DNA from: Candidatus Sumerlaeota bacterium
GTDB lineage: Bacteria > Sumerlaeota > Sumerlaeia > JAPLSS01
Assembly (NCBI GenBank): GCA_026398515.1
Contig: JAPLSS010000502.1
Span: 1 to 32,659, forward strand
Reading direction: 5' to 3'
Length of the DNA stretch: 32,659 bases
Both the position numbers and the translations under genes were made by a program. This document shows positions 15,168 to 23,779 of the stretch, piece by piece (the first letter of the stretch is position 1; every line of letters starts with the position of its first letter). The notes below the pieces were generated by a model. It was not told the DNA's origin and did not search any database. It saw only the letters and a program-made list of their open reading frames with translations.

Positions 15168-15398
15168 ATGTTCAATCCATATCGCACGCGAGGGTTCTAC
15201 CGCAGCCGCCATGGCATCTTCCTGGGCGTATGCCGGGGATTGGCCGAACGGTTCGACCTGTCGCCGTGGGGCGTGCGGCTGCTGTTCGTCGCCCTGCAAT
15301 TCACCGTCGTGCATTTGATGTTCCTGATCTACATCGTCCTGGCGCTGCTCATGAAGAGGGGGCCGGAGAGGTCGTGGAAGCGCTACGCGGCGTGGTAA
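15168..15398 (+). CDS. pspC: PspC-domain protein 1
   Basis: This 76-aa protein is a minimal PspC domain. FYRSRHGIFLGVCRGLAERF near the N terminus is the family signature, followed by DLSPWGVRLLFVALQF and a second membrane segment (VVHLMFLIYIVLALLM) with a short basic tail. PspC is an inner-membrane sensor that acts with PspB to relieve PspA inhibition of PspF. Here it lacks the C-terminal coiled coil found in the second copy at 15731-16117. The start follows AAAGGTG. Confidence 0.92.
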   Translation: MFNPYRTRGFYRSRHGIFLGVCRGLAERFDLSPWGVRLLFVALQFTVVHLMFLIYIVLALLMKRGPERSWKRYAAW

Positions 15399-15437
15399 GG
15401 CGTGAATCCGTCCGCCTCCCGCGCTTAACGGGCTGTT

Positions 15438-15632
15438 GTTCCCCAAAGGGGAACTATATGAATAGCCGTGGGCGCCAGCCCACGGAAAGGGATTGGAAAG
15501 GAACCAGACCCTGAAGGGGTCAAACAGCATTGCCGTGCGCCACGGTTCGACCCCGTCAGGGTCGGGATTCTCCGTGCGCCATTTCCGTGGGCTGGCGCCC
15601 ACGGCTACTCACATTGTTCCCCTTCGGGGAAC
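15438..15632. repeat. Nested inverted-repeat cluster between the two pspC genes
   Basis: Three pairs are nested in mirror order. Outer: GTTCCCC/GGGGAAC hairpins at 15438-15454 and 15616-15632. Middle: 15465-15488 and 15582-15605, exact reverse complements over 24 bp. Inner: GACCCTGAAGGGGTC at 15507-15521 and its counterpart at 15549-15563. A small CCGTGCGCCACGG palindrome (15533-15545) sits near the centre. The whole could form a long cruciform or RNA stem with side hairpins. There is no coding frame I trust here. Confidence 0.85.
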
Positions 15633-15730
15633 GAAGCGGATTTGTGATTGCACGTGCAGGACGGTGTTTTTCCGAGAATGCGCGCCTCGGCGCTTGTGTA
15701 ACTTCCTTTAACGCTTCGGAGTCCAACCCC

Positions 15731-16117
15731 ATGAGATATTTCGCCCATCCCCATCTCCACCGCAGCCGGCGCGACCGTGTATTCACCGGCCTGTGCGGGG
15801 GCATCGCGGAACGGTTCGACTTCTCGCCGCTCGGAACGCGGCTGCTGTGCCTGCTGTTGATCTTCCTGACTTGGCCCATCACATTGCCCGCTTACATCAT
15901 CCTCAGCATCATGGTCCCGCTGGAGCCGCTCGGGGTCTCCTGGCCCGGAGAGGAAGGCGACGTGTTCGACCGCGGCCGCGTCTCCCGCGCCGAGATGCTG
16001 ACGCGCCTCGAAGAGCAGTTCGATACCTTGGACAAACGCCTGCAGCGCATGGAATCCGTCGTCACCCGCCCGGGGTTTGACGTGGAGCAGGAATACCGCA
16101 ATCTGCGGGAGCCGTGA
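15731..16117 (+). CDS. PspC-domain protein 2 with C-terminal coiled coil
   Basis: This 128-aa protein has an N-terminal PspC domain (HRSRRDRVFTGLCGGIAERF, then DFSPLGTRLLCLLLIFLTW and TLPAYIILSIMVPL as membrane segments). A C-terminal cytoplasmic helix follows, with MLTRLEEQFDTLDKRLQRM, resembling the coiled coil of PspB. It therefore combines PspC-like and PspB-like features. The ATG at 15731 gives the usual short basic lead-in before the signature; CGGAG lies upstream. It is the last recognisable gene of the psp block and is preceded by the nested repeat cluster. Confidence 0.9.
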   Translation: MRYFAHPHLHRSRRDRVFTGLCGGIAERFDFSPLGTRLLCLLLIFLTWPITLPAYIILSIMVPLEPLGVSWPGEEGDVFDRGRVSRAEMLTRLEEQFDTLDKRLQRMESVVTRPGFDVEQEYRNLREP

Positions 16118-16193
16118 GGGCAGGTCCTCGCGGCGCCCCGCCTTCCCGCCTCCGATCATCCACGACAGTCTACTTCGGCGCAATCGCTGCAAT

Positions 16194-16215
16194 CTCCGGG
16201 GCCGCGCCCCCGGAG
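16194..16215. terminator. GC-rich hairpin downstream of the psp block
   Basis: CTCCGGGG and CCCCGGAG form an 8-bp stem with a 6-nt loop about 75 bp after the stop of the second pspC gene. It lacks a T run, so it is a weak terminator candidate that might instead stabilise the 3' end. Confidence 0.35.
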
Positions 16216-16294
16216 CCGACCGCCAACGCCGGCCTAACGCCTTCTTTGCCGCGCGCGGGTTGTTCTCCTTCCAGGGCGAGGCCCAAATTCGAAC

Positions 16295-16332
16295 TTGACA
16301 GCGCGGGACGATTGTACTATTGTTCTAGTACA
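16295..16332 (+). promoter_or_regulatory. Candidate promoter overlapped by a palindromic operator
   Basis: TTGACA at 16295-16300 is followed after 17 bp by TATTGT at 16318-16323, a reasonable sigma-70-type pair. A perfect inverted repeat, TGTACTA-N6-TAGTACA, spans 16313-16332 and covers the -10 and expected start point, a typical place for a dimeric repressor to block transcription. The regulator is unknown. The stretch is A+T-rich compared with its surroundings. Confidence 0.5.
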
Positions 16333-16366
16333 GAAGATCAAAAAGGCGCCGCGACTCCTGAGAGTT

Positions 16367-16400
16367 CGCCGTTCGGCTGCCGAAGGCCGGGCGTTTTTTT
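16367..16400 (+). terminator. Rho-independent terminator-like hairpin with T7 tract
   Basis: CGCC and TTCGG pair with CCGAA and GGCG (with an internal bulge) to form a stem at 16367-16393, followed directly by seven T residues at 16394-16400. It lies about 70 nt after the candidate promoter, so the two could delimit a short RNA or act as a leader terminator for the hydrolase gene at 16663. The rest of the 16118-16662 gap shows no gene that I trust. Confidence 0.55.
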
Positions 16401-16662
16401 CGCGGGCGATTGAACTTTTTAGGCGTCCCCGCGTCCTATAGGAATAGGGAGAAGGCCCCGTGCTGGATTTTCATCCCCTTTGACATGGGGAGAAAGCTGT
16501 CCCGGCAGGAGGCAAGATTGACTTGCGTCGGCTTGTTTGTCGAGGCACAGGCTGTCTCACCGTCTCGTAGCCGCTCTCTCGCTTTTCACGGGTTTTCTTC
16601 CGCCGCCTCCGAATAAACCGGAAGGCGGGCGCGTATTCAGTTTCAATGGAGGTCGCAGGGAG

Positions 16663-18684
16663 ATGAAGCATCTGTGGGCGCTCGTTCTGGTCATGCAGGT
16701 CGCGCTGGCAGCCCATGCCCAACAGGAGGAGACGGCGGCGCCGTGTCCCACGGAGCGGTCGCCGGCGCGCCGCGCCGAAGCGATTGCCGCTGATGTGCTG
16801 GCGCTTTCGAAACAAGTTCCGAAACATCCGGCCGCCGCACTTCCGGCTGCGCCGCAGGCCGGACCAAGCCGGTCGAAGTCGCAGGAAGCCGCGCCGACGC
16901 AGACGCTGAGCGACGATTTCAACGACGGCCTCATCGACACGGCGCTATGGTCGATCTCTGGGAACGTGACGGAGCAAGGCGGCGCGCTGCATCTCAGCTC
17001 GTCGAGCGGCGCCGGCGCCTACGCGGAGGCGAAGACCTCCCTGATGGGCGCGGATCAGGACGTCGAGGTCAGCGTGGACTACTCCAATCTGACCGGAATG
17101 GACCAGGGCGCCGCTTACCTATATATGCAGCAGGGCGGCTACCAGACCTACGGAGTCCTCTATCTCAGTGGCGTCGCGCCGGTCCAGGCCATGTTCCTCT
17201 TCCAGACACCCGTGGATTCCACGGCCCAGTGGATCAGCCTTTCCGGCTCCGCCGGCCGGCTCAAGATCGTCCATCACTACGCCACCGGCGTGGTCGAGGG
17301 CTTGGTCGACGAAGGCGCGGGGTGGGTCGCCGTGGGCAATTCCGGGAGTCTGCGGTTCGACACCGCCCAGTCGGTTCGCGTGGAAGTTGACGCATATAAC
17401 CCTTCATCGACAACAACGGTTGCTTTTGACAACTTCTTCGCGCAGGGCGGTCAGTACGTCCCGCCACAGCTGGGCGACAAGGGCCTGTTCGAGGACTACA
17501 CCTATTTCTACAACGCCGATCAGCGCGACGTGCGAATGGTCGTTCCGGCGAACTACGACCCCGGCCGCCCGATCGGCATTCTGTTTGGCTTCCATGGCTC
17601 GCTGGGCAGCACGCCGCAGCCCGATCCGTACCTGGAGTATCTGTTGTACTCCGGCTACGAAGCCCGGGCGGCGCGCGGCTATTTCATCACCGCCTCCATG
17701 TCCAATCGCAAGAAGACGGACGGCTGGTCCGGCGGCTGGACCAACAACGACCTGACCTCCGGGAATCGCGACGCCCAGGCGGTCCTGACCCTGTACAATA
17801 CCCTCAAAGCGCATTACGCCATCGACGATGACCGCATCTTCATCACCGGCTTCTCGGCGGGCGCCAACTTCAGCCTGACCCTTCCGGTTTGCCTGCCGGA
17901 TTTCGTCGCCGTCACCTCTCCCGGATGCCCTACGTTGGGGGCTCTGAACCTGCCGCCCGCCGGGGCGCGGCACGCCTGCATCGGCACGGGCGGCCTGACC
18001 GACACCTACAACACCGACACGAGCATGCGCAACGTTAGCAATTGGCACCGGACGAACGCCACCGACGCCGATTGCTACGTCTTCGACATGCCTCATTCGG
18101 GCGAGCCGGCGGACCCGACGGTGACGCCGCCGCGCCCCTGGGAGGACATCGCCCTGGACTACTTCCTCACGCATCCCCGCGGCTATGCCACGATCCACTA
18201 TCCTCCGCCCTTCTACGCCGACGACTGCCAGGACGAATTCTCCGGTTCGGCGGGCGTGCCGAGCGCGGCGGACTGGCGCGTCGAATTGTTTGATGGCCCC
18301 GGGGTGATGTACGGCCCGGTCAAGACGGACGGCAGCCCGGGCGTCGGCGTCTACGGCTACAAGTTCCGCCAAGAGGACGGTTGGCTGCACAGCGAGCCGG
18401 TGGGGACAGGTCTGCAAGGCGGCATTTGCGCCGGGCGCTTCCTTCATCGCCCCTCCACGTGGGAGACCGCTTTTGTGGCTAACACGGTCGGCGCGGACCT
18501 GATCGTCTGGCCGGCGATCTTGCGCGACATGACCGGCCGATGCGTGGCGCTCCAGATGACCGGCGCGGGGTGGCAGTGGGTGGCCGCCGACACTCATCTG
18601 GCGCTGCGCAGCCAGCACGGGCCTTCGCTTCATACGCTGGCCCGCCTTCGGACTGCGCGGGACAAACGCGTCGGTGAAGTTTGA
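16663..18684 (+). CDS. Secreted multidomain esterase-like alpha/beta hydrolase
   Basis: This 673-aa protein begins with a signal peptide (MKHLWALVLVMQVALAAHA, cleavage near residue 19) after a GGAGG site. Residues about 83-255 look like a beta-sandwich, possibly lectin-like (DDFNDGLIDTALWSISGNVT). Residues about 270-510 resemble polyhydroxybutyrate-depolymerase or feruloyl-esterase hydrolases: GILFGFHGSLGS as the oxyanion-hole strand, nucleophile elbow GFSAG with Ser398, and MPHSGE near 476 as a candidate catalytic His. A third part from about 525 (CQDEFSGSAGVPSAADW...) resembles the first beta-sandwich. The substrate may be a plant or microbial polyester or esterified polysaccharide, which is inference. 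The start at 16663 is preferred because upstream codons give no signal peptide. Confidence 0.75.
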   Translation: MKHLWALVLVMQVALAAHAQQEETAAPCPTERSPARRAEAIAADVLALSKQVPKHPAAALPAAPQAGPSRSKSQEAAPTQTLSDDFNDGLIDTALWSISGNVTEQGGALHLSSSSGAGAYAEAKTSLMGADQDVEVSVDYSNLTGMDQGAAYLYMQQGGYQTYGVLYLSGVAPVQAMFLFQTPVDSTAQWISLSGSAGRLKIVHHYATGVVEGLVDEGAGWVAVGNSGSLRFDTAQSVRVEVDAYNPSSTTTVAFDNFFAQGGQYVPPQLGDKGLFEDYTYFYNADQRDVRMVVPANYDPGRPIGILFGFHGSLGSTPQPDPYLEYLLYSGYEARAARGYFITASMSNRKKTDGWSGGWTNNDLTSGNRDAQAVLTLYNTLKAHYAIDDDRIFITGFSAGANFSLTLPVCLPDFVAVTSPGCPTLGALNLPPAGARHACIGTGGLTDTYNTDTSMRNVSNWHRTNATDADCYVFDMPHSGEPADPTVTPPRPWEDIALDYFLTHPRGYATIHYPPPFYADDCQDEFSGSAGVPSAADWRVELFDGPGVMYGPVKTDGSPGVGVYGYKFRQEDGWLHSEPVGTGLQGGICAGRFLHRPSTWETAFVANTVGADLIVWPAILRDMTGRCVALQMTGAGWQWVAADTHLALRSQHGPSLHTLARLRTARDKRVGEV

Positions 18685-18822
18685 TCGCGCGGTGATGGCC
18701 CATTTCGCCCCGGCGGCCGTCAGACCGGCGGTCTGGACGCGATACGAATGAGGGGAGCCGAAGGGGTGTGCATCCCGTAGTGTAGTTCCGCGCACGAATC
18801 CGGAAATACGGTGACGTTGATT

Positions 18823-18841
18823 TTCGCCCCTTCGGGGCGAA
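18823..18841. repeat. Hairpin TTCGCCCC-TTC-GGGGCGAA
   Basis: A perfect 8-bp stem with a TTC loop in the 356-bp gap between the hydrolase gene and thiC. It shares the C4-TTC-G4 core with the outer hairpin at 15616-15632. The gap also holds a CGCCCGGCCGGGCG palindrome at 18919-18932, but no coding frame that I trust. Confidence 0.6.
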
Positions 18842-18986
18842 GGAAACGCTGACCAGAAAGCCGTGCCGCTCTTTCGAAAGACGGAATGGACGAGAAGCAT
18901 CAGCCACCATACGGGATGCGCCCGGCCGGGCGGACCGACTGTGGAAGTCATTGACCCGGCTCCTTCTCCGCGCGAAAATCCGGTGA

Positions 18987-20612
<1,626 letters not shown>

Positions 20613-20677
20613 AGAGGGTTGCGAGTTTGCCGTTTCTAGTGAATCGATGGGACGCGACACGGATGAAGGACAAGAAG

Positions 20678-20944
20678 ATGAGCTCTCAGAGGATGGTGAA
20701 GACGCTTGGCCGTTTCATTGTTGCGGATCCGCGGGTTTGCCACGGGCAACCCACGTTCCGGGGAACGCGGATCTTTGTGGCGGATGTGCTCGAACAAGTC
20801 GGCCGGGGGCTTGACTGGGAGGCGATTATCGAGGAGTGGGACGGGAGCATTACATCAGAAGCCATCGCAGAGGCCGTGCATCTGGCTTCGCAAGCGCTTC
20901 TCAAACATGCAGGCGAATTCGCCCTCGTCTCCACCGCGCCATGA
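20678..20944 (+). CDS. DUF433-family protein, probable antitoxin
   Basis: This 88-aa protein matches the short DUF433 fold: GRFIVADPRVCHGQPTFRGT, then RIFVADVLEQVGRGLDWEAI and an SITSEAIAEAVHLASQAL helix. These small helical DNA-binding-like proteins are usually encoded just before a DUF5615 PIN-like protein and are considered antitoxins. The start at 20678 has AAGGA seven bases upstream and gives the family length. A longer form could start at 20609 (ATG overlapping the thiC stop), adding 23 unconserved residues. Its stop overlaps the start of the next gene by four bases (ATGA), indicating translational coupling. Confidence 0.88.
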   Translation: MSSQRMVKTLGRFIVADPRVCHGQPTFRGTRIFVADVLEQVGRGLDWEAIIEEWDGSITSEAIAEAVHLASQALLKHAGEFALVSTAP

Positions 20945-21339
20945 ACCTTTTGGACGAAAACATCATGGCCAGTCAGCGTGAACGCTTGCGCGCCTGGCGG
21001 ATCCCGGTCCGGCAGATCGGCCACGACCTTGCGCACAAGGGTCTGCAAGACGCCGAGATTCTGCCATTCCTGCATCATTTGCAGCGCCCTACTTTCTTCA
21101 CGCGCGATCTGGGGTTTTACGCGCGGGAAATCTGCCACGCACGATATGGGATTGTCTGCTTGGCGGCGGCCCCGGATGAGGCGGGCGTCTTTATCCGGCG
21201 TGTGTTGCGTCATCCTCGCCTGAACACGCAGGCGAAGCGCATGGGAACCGTGGCGCGGGCCTCCCGCAGAGGGGTGTCGCTGTGGCGGCTGCGCGCCGAG
21301 GTCGAGGAATTCCTGCTCTGGCAATCGTCAGGAGTCTAG
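20941..21339 (+). CDS. DUF5615 PIN-like protein, probable RNase toxin
   Basis: This 132-aa protein starts with LLDENI, the DUF5615 signature carrying the first acidic residue (Asp5), followed by IGHDLAHKGLQDAEI (Asp37) and TFFTRDLGFY (Asp56). These are the positions expected for a PIN-type metal site that cleaves RNA. The C-terminal part (RRVLRHPRLNTQAKRMG...) is basic and could bind RNA or the antitoxin. It overlaps the DUF433 gene by four bases, the usual order antitoxin then toxin. Activity and target are not shown by sequence. Confidence 0.85.
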   Translation: MNLLDENIMASQRERLRAWRIPVRQIGHDLAHKGLQDAEILPFLHHLQRPTFFTRDLGFYAREICHARYGIVCLAAAPDEAGVFIRRVLRHPRLNTQAKRMGTVARASRRGVSLWRLRAEVEEFLLWQSSGV

Positions 21340-21397
21340 GAAAGGCCGCGGATTTGCTCGAAGGTCGGGCATCCAAGATCCCTAAAGGAGACCAGTC

Positions 21398-21748
21398 ATG
21401 AAAGAATCGACGTTCTGGAAGGTCATCGCGTTGGCCGCGGTTCTGGGGTTGTTCTATGTGGGATGGGGGCTGTCGAACCAGCGGCAACCGGCCGCGCCGT
21501 CGCTGGATTGGCTGACGACGCCCGCCTTCGCCGACGCGCCGAAGATCGACGAGTTCGAGGAGACCGGCCACACCTTCCTGCGCGTGTGGAACGACGACGG
21601 TGAAGGCAACCTGTTCTACCGCATCATCAAACTGCCCGGCATCACGGCCAACAGCCGCGACCTGCGTTCGACGGTTCTGCCCGAGCTGATCTCGGAAGTT
21701 GAGTTCTTCACCGACGGTCGGGCCCTGATCATCAAATCGCCGAAGTAG
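21398..21748 (+). CDS. Small membrane-anchored protein of unknown function
   Basis: This 116-aa protein has an N-terminal hydrophobic helix (VIALAAVLGLFYVGWGLS, residues about 9-26) after MKESTFWK, suitable as a membrane anchor or uncleaved signal. A Pro/Ala-rich spacer follows, then a compact mixed region with EETGHTFLRVWNDDGEGNLF and SEVEFFTDGRALIIKSPK. I recognise no family. The AAGGAG site 7 bases before the ATG strongly supports the start. It follows the toxin-antitoxin-like pair by 58 bp on the same strand. It would be exported and face the periplasm. Confidence 0.75.
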   Translation: MKESTFWKVIALAAVLGLFYVGWGLSNQRQPAAPSLDWLTTPAFADAPKIDEFEETGHTFLRVWNDDGEGNLFYRIIKLPGITANSRDLRSTVLPELISEVEFFTDGRALIIKSPK

Positions 21749-22011
21749 GCCGGCCTTGCCGAGGCGGGCTTTGGGCTGGTCCGACAGGCCGGGCGTCCCA
21801 GAAGCAGAGACCTGAAATGCGCAAGGCGCGCAAGACGACTGAACCCCCCCGCGTTGCCGCGCTTCCGCGGATCGGAAGCGACTGAAACATCCTGTCATGG
21901 AAGGCGCGAAACGTCGGGCTGATCACGACCGGGAGATCGCCGCGGAGCGGTTCTTTCTGGACGAGGAAGCGGCGCGGAAACACAGTCGTTGACGACGGCG
22001 GAATCATGGTT

Positions 22012-22054
22012 GGCGGAATCATGAAAGACAGCTTTTTGTCGTCATGATTCTGCC
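22012..22054. repeat. Hairpin of GGCGGAATCATG-type repeats
   Basis: GGCGGAATCATGA at 22012-22024 pairs with TCATGATTCTGCC at 22042-22054 (12 of 13), with a further GACA/TGTC pairing inside the loop. A direct copy of GGCGGAATCATG precedes it at 21997-22008. It lies in the 552-bp gap between the small membrane protein and the first transporter. The gap otherwise holds only a 31-codon frame at 21897-21992 without a ribosome-binding site. Confidence 0.7.
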
Positions 22055-22127
22055 GTTCGTTTATCTATCGTCCTCTGATTTAGGCCCTTGATCGGCTTCC
22101 TGGCGAAACGGCATAGACCGGACCCTT

Positions 22128-22149
22128 GCGGGACAGGACGCTGTCCCGC
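22128..22149. repeat. Hairpin GCGGGACAG-GACG-CTGTCCCGC
   Basis: A perfect 9-bp stem with a 4-nt loop about 150 bp before the first transporter gene. It has the same design (short GC-rich stem, small loop) as the repeats found in other gaps of this window, but a different sequence. Confidence 0.65.
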
Positions 22150-22300
22150 CTTCCTGGCTTTCGGCGTCGCTCGCGGCGCCGCCGAATCCCCGCAAGAAAG
22201 TCATTGATCGCTCCGAGGGATTATTCGAGAGTTTGGCGTTTTGCGCCGCCGGGCAGGACGGAGCGGCTTCGAACCGTCACGCAACAGGACATGGGCCGTC

Positions 22301-23674
22301 GTGATCGTCACACAACGGAAGCGCGTCCCGTGGGTGTGGGTCTTCTTAATGGCCCTGCCGTATTTCTCCAACAGCCTCGTGGAGGGGGTCAGCGGGTCGG
22401 CGCTCACGTTCACGATGAAGAAGTTCATCTCGAACCCGGCGCTGATCACTTTTCTGGGGAGCATCAACGTCCTGTTCAACTTCATGGTCGGTCCGTTTGT
22501 CTCTTACACCAGCGACCGCAACTGGACGCGCTTTGGACGACGCAAGCCGTTCATCATCACGGGTTGGATCGGCCTGATTCTCTCGCTCATCGTCACTCCC
22601 CTGGCGCCGAACATCTGGCTCCTGGCTGTCGCGATTGTCTTCTATCAGTTCTTCCAGGATTTCGCCTTTTCCGGCCCGTACGATCCCTTGTACTATGAAA
22701 CCGTCCCCTTGCCTCAGCGCGGACGCGGCCAGGCGCTCGTGGTATTGATGAACAACTGTGCAGGTTTGTTTTTCAACTACGTGCTCATCGGGCATTTTGA
22801 CGAAGTCTACAATCTCCGGCTGAACCTGGGCGTTCTGCATGTGCCGGTGGCGCTCACCGGCGAGCAGATGATCTACCTGGTCGCCGCTTCCGTCGTGACC
22901 TTCATGGTCTTTCATATCGGCTGGAACGTCAAAGAGACGCCGGTCCAAAGTTCGGTGATCGGCGAGCGGTTCTCGATGCGCCGCTTCCTGAAGGGCGTGT
23001 TTGGCGAGAGGCAATGGATCGTCATCTACATCCTGATCTTCTCGCAGGTGGCGATGAACCAAGGCCTCAATCAGCTCGGTCCGCTCCTCATCACCGAGCA
23101 ATTCGGCTACTCGAAACAGGCGCTGGGCGAGCTGGGCGCCATCACGACGCTCCTTCGGATCGTCGTGCTCATCCCCATCGCCGGCTATTTCGCCGACAAG
23201 ATCGATCGCGTGCGGATGTTTCAGACGGTGCTGATCCTGTCGACTCTGCACCACATCATTTACTGGGGTTTTGTGCACTTTATCGCGCCGAAGCCGACGT
23301 TCTGGGCGATCGTGGCGTTCGATTGTCTCGGCTCGTTCGTCTCCGTCGCCGGGAACATCGCGGTCGGCCCGCTGTTCTTCGACTTCGTTCCCCGGGATCG
23401 GATGGGCACGGTGTACGCCGGCATGAGCTTTGTGCGCGGGCTCGTCAAGATCACGGTGATGAATGGAGTCGGAATCTGGATCACCTGGTATGCAAAGATG
23501 TTTCTTCCTGCCGGGCAGTACGACTACATGAGCGGCTTCCTCTATACCTTCCTGTTGGGTTGCATCGGCTGCGCGGCCAGTTTCTACTTCATTTCGCAGC
23601 GGAAGAAAGGCCGCATCATCGAATACGGACGCCTGGACCAGGAGAGGCCGACCCCCGGACCGGACGCGACGTGA
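22301..23674 (+). CDS. MFS / GPH-type sugar transporter, copy 1
   Basis: This 457-aa polytopic protein has about twelve membrane segments. It carries the loop 2-3 motif SDRNWTRFGRRKPFI, characteristic of the glycoside-pentoside-hexuronide and related sucrose-type transporters, and FADKIDRVRMFQ in the second half as the repeated motif. Substrate and coupling ion cannot be read. The GTG start at 22301 is chosen because it aligns exactly with the ATG of the tandem paralogue at 23780 (both begin IVTQRKRVPW after the first residue) and yields the same 457-aa length; AGGA lies upstream. It is followed by the paralogue after 105 bp. The two diverge mainly in membrane helices and in the loop near residue 225. 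Confidence 0.88.
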   Translation: MIVTQRKRVPWVWVFLMALPYFSNSLVEGVSGSALTFTMKKFISNPALITFLGSINVLFNFMVGPFVSYTSDRNWTRFGRRKPFIITGWIGLILSLIVTPLAPNIWLLAVAIVFYQFFQDFAFSGPYDPLYYETVPLPQRGRGQALVVLMNNCAGLFFNYVLIGHFDEVYNLRLNLGVLHVPVALTGEQMIYLVAASVVTFMVFHIGWNVKETPVQSSVIGERFSMRRFLKGVFGERQWIVIYILIFSQVAMNQGLNQLGPLLITEQFGYSKQALGELGAITTLLRIVVLIPIAGYFADKIDRVRMFQTVLILSTLHHIIYWGFVHFIAPKPTFWAIVAFDCLGSFVSVAGNIAVGPLFFDFVPRDRMGTVYAGMSFVRGLVKITVMNGVGIWITWYAKMFLPAGQYDYMSGFLYTFLLGCIGCAASFYFISQRKKGRIIEYGRLDQERPTPGPDAT

Positions 23675-23779
23675 CCCCATCCGAGGAGAGTATGGAGTCC
23701 CTGCTGGTTTGCGCCATCCAGCAGAGGCGCTCGCGGAGTGGGCCGCCCAACCCTTTTCAGAACAGGATGACCGTCCCCA

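Noticed and set aside
15438-15632. CRISPR-like array
   Set aside because: The units are inverted, not direct, repeats of different sequence, with no regular spacers and no cas genes in the window.
16114-16413. A 99-codon plus-strand frame overlapping the end of the second pspC gene
   Set aside because: It has biased Pro/Ala/Arg composition without a recognisable domain, and covers the promoter, palindrome and terminator hairpin, so it is better explained as non-coding.
21897-21992. A 31-codon plus-strand frame starting MEGAKRRADHDRE
   Set aside because: It has no ribosome-binding site, is very short, and lies in a gap filled with repeats; a coding role cannot be supported.
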